Shown here piece after piece: positions 35,031-44,969 of a stretch of 64,000 nt of DNA. The notes under the pieces were generated by a model, which was not told where the DNA came from, ran no database searches, and was given only the letters and a program-made list of their open reading frames with translations. Location: contig CM059621.1 in the NCBI GenBank assembly GCA_030435675.1, positions 17,360,001 to 17,424,000 on the forward strand, in the 5' to 3' direction. This DNA is from Steinernema hermaphroditum (lineage: Eukaryota > Nematoda > Chromadorea > Rhabditida > Steinernematidae). The position numbers and the translations under genes are program-made. Position 1 is the first letter of the stretch; each line of letters begins with the position of its first letter.

Positions 35031-36338
35031 CTAAAAGTGTCAAGATCTCGCAAATCGATTTCAAAGGAACATGTGTGCACGGCTAACACGCGCAGCACAC
35101 AAAGGAAACTGGTGGCCAAATTGGCCCAAGAATGACGGATGATTGTGGCGGCAGCGGGCGGCCACCGCGTGAAGATTCGCTCGTTGCAGCGCGGAGTAGA
35201 CAAGAAGATGACCCTTGTTGTCTATGCGGCTCGACGGCACGCAACAATAAATGAATGATCTGACACTCGTGCACCCGCCAGCACTCTCGCCGATGACGAG
35301 ACGGTGTCGGCAAAGTTAATCGCTCAAAAGCCTCATTTATCTTCGTACTAACACTGCTTCATCAATTTGTTTCGGAACGCCCGGCAAAGTACAATGAGGT
35401 CGAACACTTCGGAGAGGATGGCGACAGCGCAGAGTCCACTGACAAGAGCTTCGTTGTACGGGACGGTCGGAGCGACCCAGCCGTATCTCCACCAAAGTCC
35501 ATGATGACATCAGCGAGATGTGGAGCCAGATGACAGGGAGTGTGACTGAAAGTAAACGTCATTAGAAGTGGACACCATTAGGTACATTAGTTAGAAAGTT
35601 TAAGGGTAATTGGACTCGAAACATATGTTCTACTTTAAACTAAGGATCTCGTGTAACTGCCATCGAGAGAGACCTTAGATCCCCGAAATGAGATTTATAA
35701 AAGGCGACTGCGGAGATTTTTATGTGAATAGGGGTCGAGTGAAGCTGATGATTGACATACGAAAAGGAATTTTCTTCCAGTTCCAAGCTGCTTGCTGAAG
35801 AGTTCCCATATCTCACTGGAAGGACCAGATGTACTGATTATGAAAAACGTCTCTCAAAGGAGCCGACGCGGGCGCCGCTAGCATATAATGACATAACGAA
35901 CATTTTGATGCTAAATTTAATTCCAGCTCCTTGGTACAACGATGGATCAGTCCTCATATAAGATAAAAAGCGTGGTGCTTTTGATGGTAAAAATTGTGAA
36001 CACTTATGCTACAGCCACGATGGCTGCGTCGTGACGCAGCGTCATGCGTCGTGAAGATCATTGCGCTGTCGGGTTCACCACGCTTATTCATTCAAAGATA
36101 ATTCATCTCAAATTCAGATTAGTCAAAATCGTTCACGTTCTCAACTGCGCTCTCATACCGTACCCTTCAAAAACGCCGCCGTCCTCGGCGATGCGAAACC
36201 GCACAAAAAAGCACATAATAATCCAGCCGGCTCCTTCGAAAAGATGACCACAGAGAGTAGTTATGGTTATAAGAATTTATCCAACACGATAATATAATAA
36301 CAATGACAACCAGCAATAATAATGAGGATATGAACATA
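35031..36338. other. Intergenic with one pseudo-exon copy
   Basis: Apart from the pseudo-exon at 35346-35550, only short frames are present. At about 36010-36055 there is a small palindromic run built on GTCGTGACGC/GCGTCATGC. No gene is supported. Confidence 0.4.
35346..35550 (-). pseudogene. Copy of the last exon of the four-TM gene
   Basis: About 93 percent identical to 38685-38887, the terminal exon of the four-TM protein gene, in the same orientation, including the splice acceptor and stop region. It carries a 5-bp deletion relative to the functional copy, which shifts the frame in the middle. It lies 3.3 kb away with no sign of the other exons, so it is a processed-out or duplicated exon relic. 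Confidence 0.75.
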
Positions 36339-38024
36339 TCAATAGAATGTATAGGGGCTGAAGTTGTCCGGGCACGGCTCGAGGCTGGCGGTGAAGTCGG
36401 CGTAGTTGTCGTGGAACTGGTAGCTTTGGCTGAAGATAGCGAGCGGCTCGTAGAAGTTGTCCTGCGGGAGCGGCGCTTCCTGCTCATCATCAAAGACGAA
36501 GAGAGGCGGTTCCGGGTCCTCGCCGAAGTCGAAGGTGGCTGGATCGAATTCGAACTCCGGCTCGATGTCGGCAAGCGGCGTAGAAGCTTCGGCTGGAGAC
36601 GACTCGACCGGTTCCGGAGCGCTGACAACGGCTGCTGGGTTGAATTCATCGAAGAGGGGACGCATCCGCTCGAAGCCGTCGAGGACCTGCTGCTCCGACT
36701 TCCCTCCGACGATGTTCACTTTGCCGTTGCTGAAGACGTTCAGCGTCAGCTTCTGCGGTCCATCGCGGAGTTCGTATGTCGCAGCGGAGAAGAGTTCCGG
36801 ATCGTACGTGCATCGGCCGGCGTGGCGACTGCCGAAGGCGGAGAGATCCACCTTGAAGCCGAGATCCACAGTGGCGACGACGTTTGTAATACGGAAGTCC
36901 TTCTCGATCCCCTTCGGAGCGAACCCCAGCTTCTTGAAGATCTTGGCGACTCTCCTGGCGGCCTCCCTGCACTGTTCCACTGACTTGAGTCCGGTAACGA
37001 CGATCTTTCCGCTGCTGAAGACGAGTGCCGTGGCGTCGGGGTTCTTGATCTTCATCCGGAGCGAGTTGTGCTTTTGCTGGTCGTACTCGGCGTTCGGCAC
37101 CTGCGGGGCGACCTTGTGGAGTTCCAGCTTTCTCGGGAGGTGCATGTCCGCGGTTCCGACGACGTTAACGAAGACGACTTCTCCTACGGGTCCGACGGGG
37201 CGCTTCGATTTCTTCTTCGGCTCGCTGGTCGTCTTCGGCTCTGGAGCTTCGATCCTGAAGGTTGGAGGCGGGAGTGCGGCTGACGTCGAAGGCATCTGGA
37301 AGGCCGGGAATTGCTGGTACTGCATCGGCATCTCGATGACCGGGAACTGCTGGTATTGGAGCGGCATCTCGAAGGCGGGCGCTGGGAGAGGCTGGATGGG
37401 CATCGATGGGGGAGGCGGTGACGAGACCTGAACAGAAGGATAGTTAGTAGAACTTACTTTCCTCTTGGCTTCGGAAGAGTCCAGAGGTTTCATCTCGGCG
37501 TCCTTCCATCCAAGGTTCCCGGTGAGGAGGTCGTTGAGCAGGAGACGGTTAACGAGCTGCTTCCCGAAGACGTCGCAGTGTTCTCCCTTGAAGAGCTTGT
37601 TGATCCTTTTCTCGGCGGCAACCTCCGACTCACCTTCGGCTGGATGAAGAGTCCACAGTCCTCCTTTGTCGGCTCCTTGCTGCTTGCTGGGGACGATCCT
37701 TCCGGTGCCGGCGTCGTCGATCTGGAAACGTTGAAAGTAGGTCGTCTGCGAGAGAGTGTGCCGAAGCACCCGCTGCGTCTTGTTCCACTCCTTCTTGTCG
37801 AGCTTCTGGATGGCGACGATGTGGGTTTGCAGGAAGGCGTAGAGGTCCTTGATCGTGAGAGCGCGGTCGAAGAAGCGCGAGTTGATCCGGGTGTCCGAGT
37901 TCCGCATGGCGACGACGATCATCCCGGCGTAGGAGAGTCCGAGCTGGTTCTGGCGACTGCCTGAAGCAGAAGAAGAAGCATTAGCAGACTTACCACTGGC
38001 AGAGGATTTCGAGACGGAAGGCAT
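36339..38024 (-). CDS. Forkhead-like/TBP-like fusion transcription factor
   Basis: Three exons if two tiny introns are removed: 38024-37994, 37960-37458, 37427-36339; 1623 nt, 540 residues. Left in, the 33- and 30-nt introns keep the frame open, so the alternative is one 561-residue exon. Residues about 20-118 follow the forkhead pattern: LSYAGMIVVAM (for YSYIALIxMAI), LTIKDLYAFL, a recognition helix with LRHTLSQTTYFQRF (for IRHNLSLNxCFxKV), and KGGLWTLHP (for GKGxYWTLxP). Residues 185-225 hold two QYQQFP units. Residues about 262-440 form two TBP repeats, each starting (V/T)NVVxTxDL and containing ALVFSSGKIVVTG or LNVFSNGKVNIVGG with the Phe pairs that wedge into TATA DNA. The last 100 residues are acidic and Phe-rich, like an activation tail. 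Forkhead and TBP assignments are from motifs; I know of no described protein with both. The near-absence of introns contrasts with the neighbours. Confidence 0.75.
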   Translation of the reverse strand: MPSVSKSSASGKSANASSSASGSRQNQLGLSYAGMIVVAMRNSDTRINSRFFDRALTIKDLYAFLQTHIVAIQKLDKKEWNKTQRVLRHTLSQTTYFQRFQIDDAGTGRIVPSKQQGADKGGLWTLHPAEGESEVAAEKRINKLFKGEHCDVFGKQLVNRLLLNDLLTGNLGWKDAEMKPLDSSEAKRKVSSTNYPSVQVSSPPPPSMPIQPLPAPAFEMPLQYQQFPVIEMPMQYQQFPAFQMPSTSAALPPPTFRIEAPEPKTTSEPKKKSKRPVGPVGEVVFVNVVGTADMHLPRKLELHKVAPQVPNAEYDQQKHNSLRMKIKNPDATALVFSSGKIVVTGLKSVEQCREAARRVAKIFKKLGFAPKGIEKDFRITNVVATVDLGFKVDLSAFGSRHAGRCTYDPELFSAATYELRDGPQKLTLNVFSNGKVNIVGGKSEQQVLDGFERMRPLFDEFNPAAVVSAPEPVESSPAEASTPLADIEPEFEFDPATFDFGEDPEPPLFVFDDEQEAPLPQDNFYEPLAIFSQSYQFHDNYADFTASLEPCPDNFSPYTFY

Positions 38025-38323
38025 CTTGAGAGACCGACCGCTCAGTAGGTTGCAGAAATGCAAAGTGACCCTGAGGAGACGAGGGGCGGAGTCCTGCAGA
38101 GACAACTGTATGGGTGCAGCGGTGTGGTGGGACCACCCCAGACGGACAGAGAGAACTACGGTAACTCATGCCCTATGCTGGGCTCTTGAAGGGAATGTGT
38201 GGTCCACTGTGGGAGGAGGAGCCGGAGTTTATGAATTCAACTCTTCGTTGAATCTGAGTCATCGATGTGGATTCTGGGGGTTGACTTCTGGGTTCTGGTA
38301 CACGATTACGAATCGGAACCCTC

Positions 38324-38690
38324 ATGGAATGGGCCACCGCGATCCTCAAGAACGCCGTCGTCTTCGGCGACGCGCCCTTCTCCGTCCACATGTGGAACAT
38401 GGAACACATTGCGCTCCTCTTCATCTGGGAGACACTGAAGAGCCTCGGCTACGGACCGGAATCGAAGGAAGAAGCCTTCAAGGCGTTTGGCGTCTGCACG
38501 ACGTCTGTCTCGGGATCACGCCGACGGACTACTTAAAGAAGGCCGAGGAGCTCTTCCGACTCCGTTCCTTCCAGGAGAACGATGCCCCTGCTACCCGTGT
38601 GCGTGTCTTATTTCATTTACATGTTATGAATTTTTTTAATGGTCTAATAGATGCCAGAGGTAAAGGAGAACCCTTATCATCCCACTAACA
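38324..38690 (+). other. Unrecognised open frame, possibly frameshifted gene remnant
   Basis: An ATG at 38324 opens a protein-like frame (KNAVVFGDAPFSVHMWNMEH, then SLGYGPESKEEAF), which degrades after about 56 residues. A different plus frame then looks coding (ITPTDYLKKAEELFRLRSF) to about 38600. The switch could be a one-base indel near 38484 or an unseen intron. A shorter relative of the first motif (KNAAVLGDAKP) appears at about 36170. No family is recognised. Confidence 0.3.
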
Positions 38691-39492
38691 CTGCTTCGTC
38701 AATTTGTTTCGGAATGCCCGGCAAAGTACGATGAGGTCGAACACTTCGGAGAGGATGGCGACAGCGCAGAGTCCACAGACAAGAGCTTCGCTGTACGGGA
38801 TGGTCGGAGCGACCCAGCCGGATCTCCACCAAAGAAACATCCATGATGACATCAGCGAGATGTGGAGCCAGATGACAGTGAGTGTGACTGAAAATAAACG
38901 TCATTACAAGTGAAGCACGATGCGACATGATGTCTTTAAGGGCTTTAGGTTTCCTTCTGTTCCGTCGTCATTAAGAAACTTTGCCTCAGAAACGTCATGA
39001 GTCACGTACATGCAAGGAGAATAATGGGAATGGCCAGGTCCACTTGGGTGATAACGCCATTTGATCGCTTCCAGAGAACGAACGCGTATCCGGCGGTCAA
39101 TGCCAACCCATTCAGGCACTGCACAATCCAAACGACGAAGAACCTTCCAAAGCCGAAACAGAGATTATCCTGGACGAAGCTTGTCGACTGGCAGAAGAGG
39201 TTCGAAACATCCGAGCGGATGCATACCTGCATTGGCACGCGATAGGCAGAGCTGGACCTAAAATAGTGGAATTCATCGATTGGAGTATGTTTCTCACAAC
39301 TCACTTGTTCAGAGTGGTTTCCAGAACAAAATTCTCCCCCGTGACATCATTTACGATGACCTGCCGACGAACATCGCCTGAGTCGTTCGTCCAACAGATG
39401 GCGTCGGGCCAAACAACAACACGGACTAGCGCGGCAAAAACAAAGAACAGCACAATCTTGACACCTGCGGACACATGCGGCGCAGAACACAT
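38685..39492 (-). CDS. Unrecognised four-transmembrane protein
   Basis: Four exons, 5' to 3': 39492-39305, 39257-39227, 39187-39010, 38887-38685; 600 nt, 199 residues. Hydrophobic segments at about 9-28 (KIVLFFVFAALVRVVVW), about 85-107 (FFVVWIVQCLNGLALTAGYAF), about 122-150 (IPIILLAFTLTVIWLHISLM) and about 165-190 (ALVCGLCAVAILSEVFDLIV). The loop between TM1 and TM2 is polar. It ends RNKLTKQC. The topology resembles small tetraspan or LAPTM-like proteins, but no signature decides a family. It starts 122 bp after the METTL9 stop on the same strand, so the two may be co-transcribed. Exon 2 is only 31 bp. The start Met was chosen as the first in frame; a longer N-terminus is possible. Confidence 0.65.
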
Positions 39493-39614
39493 GATGCACG
39501 ACCGAACACCACTGACCACAGTCACAACAATGAACCCACTGGTTTATGCACCCGCACATGCAACACAACGTCTAGACAGATTGCGAAAGTAGACAGTAGA
39601 CAGAAATCTGTAGA

Positions 39615-40839
39615 TCAGAGCTCCTCCGTTGGAACATTCGAGAAGGTTTGATGCGTGGTGGCGACAATACGCGTCTCTCCGACCGGCCGAAGTAGGAAAA
39701 CAGCATCGTCGAGCACGTAGAACGCCTGAAAGTGAGAATTTACACAGTGTCAAGAACAAGGATTTTTGTATATTAACCATGTGATTATTCAGTTCTCGTA
39801 GATTAGAACAAATATGGCACAACAAACCCTGTTTAGATCTCCTTCACAGAGATACGGTACTCGTGTCCAGCGCACTAATTCAAATCCGGCCGGCTCGAAC
39901 ACGTCTCTAACCAAGCTATCCGCTTGCTCTTCGAATGTTCTTCCTCTCACACCAATAGTTGCATCTAAATTTCCGTTCCAAGGCTTGATAATAGCGCGCG
40001 ACCTACCAGCTTGAGTAGATCTACTTGACGGATTGAACTCAACATACTGACGAACGGGGAGCACGACTGCTATCATCAGAAGACAGTTCGATTCACTAGT
40101 AACCTTGTGAAGCTCGCTGAGTAGAAGGGAAGGGTTGAAGTGGCGATCGAGCAGATTCAACGCTGACACGAGATTGTACTTATTGTGAGAGTATGCCCAT
40201 CGATCTGCTGGGATTACGGTAAAACCTTTCTGCTGTAGTCTCCACTGCATTACCTAGAACAGCAATAATCGACCACTATCAACAAAATAGCAGTACCTTT
40301 GACATTTCCGTGGCGTGGACGTTCGGATAGAATTCGCTGAGGACGGATGTGACTCCGCCATCTCCAGCGCCCAGATCGAGTAACTGAAGGGGATATCAAA
40401 TTTCAAAAGAGTTCGTTGGTCACCATTTTATCCGATTTGATCCAATCGTCCGGAATGTCCAAGAACTCCTTCATCTGATCTCTGGAGAAGAGAAACATTC
40501 CTCCGCGGTTGAGCACGCCGTTGATGTTCGTCTTCGTCATGAAGATCGAGAGGAAGGTGGAGGCTAGTGCGTAGTACATCTGAAAGAAAGTCAAGCCTCA
40601 AACCCTCAGATTTAAAAGGGGCTAACCTGCAGGCAGAGCGAATTGCTGACGATGGTGGAGTTGTTGAGGAACTCCTCGGAGGCGGTGTCGAAGAAGGACA
40701 TGTGGAACTTCGAGGCGACTTCTGTCGACATAGCGTCCATTTTCACCGAATACCACACGGAACGGTCGGCGGTGAGCAGCTCGATGTCGGAGCGCTCCTT
40801 ATCAACGAGCATATTGGCCATCCGTTGGCCGCGGTACAT
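39615..40839 (-). CDS. METTL9: METTL9 (DREV) histidine N1-methyltransferase
   Basis: Five exons, 5' to 3': 40839-40627, 40579-40424, 40383-40297, 40253-39828, 39725-39615; 993 nt, 330 residues. Conserved blocks match animal METTL9 along its length: WYSVKMDAMS, FLNNSTIVSNSLCLQ, SIFMTKTNINGVLNRGGMFLFS, the SAM-binding LLDLGAGDGG (124-133), ATEMSKVMQWRLQQKG, ALNLLDRHFNPSLLL, WTRVPYLCEGDL, and the C-terminal YVLDDAVFLLRPV. METTL9 methylates His in HxH repeats of many proteins in the secretory pathway and mitochondria. The usual N-terminal signal anchor is not seen in the first exon as modelled, so a further 5' exon is possible. A 21-residue extension follows the normal C-terminus. Confidence 0.9.
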
Positions 40840-41354
40840 CTTCGCTGAGTTCGGATTGATCCCGAGAGTACGGAAACGAAGAAGAAGCCATCCAAAAAGA
40901 TTTTTGTGTACACAGTCGACTGAACTGTGTGGGTTTCCTAAATATCCCGTGCGCTTTTGTGAACAATCAGGTCTTCCTCCTGTTCCTAATAATTTGGCTT
41001 TTCCGTGGAAGTTTAAAATTTGCCTAATTCTATTATTTATGACCCATTCATCTAGTTCCGCGGGATTTTAACGATGTACTAAGCTGTAAATTTCTCTATT
41101 TTGTAATCCTCTTATTGCCTTCTTTTTAGTGGATAAAGCTTTGCCTTCAAAAGACGTTGTTGTTCCATTTCCGCTGTTTGTTTTTTCCAGTTCCATGTTC
41201 TTCAATTAAATGTAAAAGTCGCTGTTTGTTCTCCAGTCAGTTGCAGGAATCGGCTCTTATTCTTATTCACTTTTGGCGACTTCCGTGCACTGTTCCGAGC
41301 ACCGCGGTTATCTCTTTGATCCTTATTTACCACCTTTTGAAATCTTCTTCAGGT
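40840..41354. other. Divergent intergenic region between METTL9 and COA6
   Basis: No exon was recognised; pyrimidine-rich on the plus strand toward COA6. It probably contains the promoters of both divergent genes. Confidence 0.4.
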
Positions 41355-41712
41355 ATGCCGACCGCAGAATCGACAACTGAATCGATCCGGTCCACTCGCA
41401 AAGCTTGCTACGAAGCCAGAGATCTCTTCCTTAGCTGCCTTGACACAAATTCGGGTGAATTAAAGAAGTGTAAGAAGGAGAGAGCAGATTTTGATAAGAA
41501 GTGCCCCGTTTCTTGGGTAAGTAACGGTTACTGCTGATGTTTTGGATGTGATCGAGACTGATATATTCAAGCGCACTCCTGAAATTCTGCTTGTTTAGGT
41601 TGATCACTTCATTAGGAAGCACCAGTTCGATCGGTACAAAGAGCAGCTTGCGCGCGAAGGTTTCAACGTCGCCGACAAGAAATACGATGCTACTCCAGAG
41701 GCTCAGAAATAA
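41355..41712 (+). CDS. COA6: Cytochrome c oxidase assembly factor COA6
   Basis: Two exons, 41355-41516 and 41599-41712; 91 residues. It has the twin-Cys fold of COA6: C18-x9-C28 and C39-x10-C50, with ARDLFLSCLD, KKCKKERADF and CPVSWVDHF blocks as in animal COA6. The protein works in the mitochondrial intermembrane space, where it handles copper for COX2 maturation in complex IV assembly. A splice acceptor CTTCAG lies 2 nt before the ATG, suggesting trans-splicing. The PRORP gene begins 73 bp after the stop on the same strand; both products are mitochondrial, which would fit an operon. Confidence 0.9.
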
Positions 41713-41785
41713 TTTGTTGCCCGTTGTATGTCCTTCGCATTAGAGGCCGGAAGATAAGTAAAGAATTTAGGCTTTCCGTGTACAG

Positions 41786-43743
41786 GCATCGTACTCCACA
41801 GCAACACCACCAGCTGCCGATACGCGCCCAAAACGTTCGCAGAGCCGTCACACACGAAAAAATCCAAGACCCAAACAAAAACCGACGATTCCTGATGTTC
41901 TAGCTCCTCATGGGCTGGTCAGTCGTGTAATCGCTGTGTATAGTTCATCAGGATTGTTTTCCAGTTCCAAAGTTTATCAGCGCCGACTCTGTCACTCGCT
42001 GAGGTCCCCATTATCCAGTTTCTGCAGTTGAAGGAAGGCGAAGATAGAGGCATTTCAAGCGATATTTGGAAGAACGCTGCTCTTCCAGGACAGTTGTTGG
42101 ATAGCCGCATAATCGATGCTTTGCGGAAATGTAACCAATTCGAAGCTGGTCGCAATTACATGGAGCGTATGCTCAGCGCGAGGGAAGAACTCACCGCATC
42201 GTCTCTGATCGAAGCTGCCAAATTCTTCCCTCTCATCGCAATTCAGAACGCTCTAAAACCGAAAGCCGATCGCCAGGTACCCTTCCAACATAGCGAGCAC
42301 TTGCTGATGCCTGTTTCTTTCAGCTCATCGCCAAGATTGAGGATCGCATGGTGGATTTGCCTAAATCCGTCTTTAGCGATACAGCTCGATTCTTTTTGGA
42401 ATCAGGCAAGCTGGCCTGTTCAGCATATGTGAAGCCTGTAAACCTGGATGAGTTTGACATAAAGCAATTGTTGTTCGGACGGGACTGCTTCGCCGTGCTC
42501 GCGCACGAAAGCATGACTCGCAAAGATGTGCCGAGATTCATGGAAATCGCTGCGCTATTGCCAGAGATCAGCCAGGCGGAAATCTACGCGAACAAGCATC
42601 TCCACTCGATTTTCTGCGACTTCCTTAAGTATGCTGATTCGAAAGGACGTGAGCAGTTAGAACAATTCTTCTTCAAAGGATTCATCACCCAGACCAAGTA
42701 CATAACGCTAGAGGAGAACACGTTTTTGGTGAAGCCTGTTATCAAGTAGGTTTTCTATGTTCGAAAAACTAAGCTTAATTGCCGTTTCCAGAGTTCTTGA
42801 AGGACATGGCTGGAAGGTGGAAAACGCTTTTGTTGACTACAAAGGGTCGTGCGATGCTTGTGGCAGTAAAATTCCGCTGAATGACGAACTATCCAAAGAG
42901 GAATTTGAAACTTTTAAGGCTGGAATCAAAGATTTCGTAGAAGGGCTATCAACAAGTAGAAAGAGCGGTTCATTGCGTGAGGTATGTTTCGATCACTATG
43001 TAGTAGGAAACCGAATGATTATGTGGTTTACTTTATTACTTGGAGAACTTTGTTTCTGGATTCTATAATAACCTGACCTGTATTTCAGATGAAATACCTG
43101 GAGAACATGTTGAAGGAAACGAAGAACACTGTCGATCCTTCGGCACCTTTCTTAGTGATGGACACTCTCAATGTAGCACATCAGCATTTCAAAAACCTCC
43201 AGCGTGTCCACAAACTTATCCTGTCGCTACTTCAACATTTCGCCCATGTCGTTCTCATAACGCGACCCGGGATGGACCCCTTGTTCTTGCAGAAACTGAA
43301 ACGACTGCCAATATCAGTGTTCTTTGCCGACAAGAGGTAGCTTTCTCCATACCAACTGTATGCATGTGGCTTACTTTTCAGATCAGAGGATGATATTTTC
43401 GTGCTCATGGCTGCCACGGAAATGGGACCGAACTGTTACGTCATGACCAACGATTTCTTCCGCGCGCACAGAGTCCGAATTGAAGAGGACATTGTGCCGC
43501 TGTTCGATCGCTGGATGGCTCGGCGATGTGTCCGTTTCAATCGCAGAAATCTTTATTACGAAGTGAGTGGTTCACTATCTAGCTGCACTATACTGTTGTT
43601 TCATTTAGGTGCCTCCCTCCTACTCAAGAACTGTGCAGTACTCCGCCAAGGGCTACCATATACCGGTGCAGACGAAAGGCGGACAGGACGTGCCAGAGTT
43701 CACATGGATGTGCATACAGAAGCCCGTACCAAATGCTCAATGA
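41786..43743 (+). CDS. PRORP: Mitochondrial protein-only RNase P, catalytic subunit (PRORP/MRPP3)
   Basis: Seven exons: 41786-41926, 41965-42276, 42324-42745, 42792-42981, 43089-43336, 43382-43562, 43609-43743; 1629 nt, 542 residues as modelled. A basic, Pro/Thr-rich N-terminus (mitochondrial-targeting-like) is followed by helical PPR-type segments, a zinc half-site CDAC (312-315), and the NYN nuclease core: FLVMDTLNVAH (Asp 380), SEDDIFVLMA (441-442) and MTNDFFRAHR (Asp 462). The second zinc half is near the end (FTWMC). It cleaves the 5' leader of mitochondrial pre-tRNAs. No in-frame ATG exists in the first exon; the start is unresolved and may lie in a tiny exon between 41713 and 41785 or be a non-standard start. 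Confidence 0.88.
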
Positions 43744-43843
43744 TTAGATCGTTAGTTGTTTTATACAGGTATACAAGTGAAATGGAAAATATTAAAATCA
43801 CGTGCATTCGTTGCTTCGGAATGGACGCTGTCGTTGGCGTCGT

Positions 43844-44969
43844 TTAAGACTCGTCGATCACTAGAAGGATGTGCGTTTTTAGACTAATGCGGGATGATGA
43901 TGACTCACCTTCGACACCGGTTTTGACAGTAGGCTCGATGTGCTTGAGCTCTTTGTGGTCGTAGTTGGCGACCATGCTCTTGACTTTTTCGCGAGCGTAC
44001 TCTGGAACGAAGTGCTCAAACGAGGCGCATTGGAAGAACTCACCTTCCGGCGTAGGAAGACCAGTCTTGACGCTGGGCTCGACGTGGTGAAGTTCATCCT
44101 TGTTGAAGTGCGCAACCATGTGGGGCAACTTCTCCTTGACGATATCTAAAGGGTGGATTTAAGTGAGCTCAGGGAATATGAGCAACCTTCTTTCGAAGGA
44201 AGGACGACCTTCTCCTCAGTCTTCACGGAGCGGAGCTGGTCGGCGGAGAACTTCTCGATTCCCTGTTTGAACTGCTCATGCTGGCGCTCAAGGGCGACAT
44301 CTAAATGTGTGTGTCCGCACGTTCTTGGTGAGAGGCTCACCTTCGGAGGTGGGGAGGACTTGCTTCTCCTCAGTGTCGGTGCGCTTCAGCTGGCCGCGCT
44401 GGAAGTTATGAATTCCGGCCTGGAATTCGTAGTGCTGCTTCTCCTGGCTGAGATCTAAAAAACAGAAATGAAACAACCATATCGTTTTATGTCCTTTTAT
44501 GCAAAAACAGATATTTTTAGCTCTATGTTTATACGCGTTTGGCCCGCTCGGCTCGAAAAGACACATGGTAAATAGAAATGATTAATAATGTGTCCTGCAT
44601 ATTGTGTACGAATGTGACCAAAAAGAGAGTTACTAAATCATCGACCGTCAATTGGACACACTCTATGCAGTTTCGCACGCACAAGCTCAATTTCCACATT
44701 GTGCGATAGGAAATGGCTAACAAGAGGACGTTTTTTGAACCTCTGTACAAAGTAGGCCCCATCCAGACGGCTAACGTCCAGAATTTAGCACTCCCTTTCT
44801 GCCGGTACCCCGCTCGAAAAAATCTCAACTCACCCTCCTTAGTGGGGAGAACGTTCTTCTCCTCAGTGACGACGTGCTTCAGCTGGTGCGACTGGACGGC
44901 GACTCCATCGGCGAGCTCCTGGGGCAAGCGAGGGAGCGACGCAAGGGTCGGCGACTGGGGCTCGGACAT
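43844..44969 (-). CDS. tth-1: Multi-repeat thymosin-beta (actin-binding), five WH2/thymosin units
   Basis: Six exons, 5' to 3': 44969-44834, 44454-44341, 44300-44187, 44145-44044, 44001-43909, 43860-43844; 576 nt, 191 residues. Each of the first five exons encodes one thymosin-beta unit ending at the same phase-1 position. The actin-binding cores vary around LKKTET: LKHVVTEEKNVLP, LKRTDTEEKQVLP, LRSVKTEEKVVLP, LHHVEPSVKTGLP, LKHIEPTVKTGVE. The first three keep the EEK-x-VLP clamp; the last two do not. C. elegans TTH-1 has four units, so this has one more. The protein binds monomeric actin in the cytoplasm. A splice acceptor TTTCAG lies 12 nt upstream of the ATG. The intron 44002-44043 is 42 nt, in frame and free of stops, so a longer isoform is possible. 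Ends 101 bp from the PRORP stop, convergent. Confidence 0.88.

Noticed and set aside
36303..37964. Long plus-strand frames opposite the fusion gene
   Set aside because: They are antisense shadows of a GC-rich coding region; domain matches are on the minus strand only.
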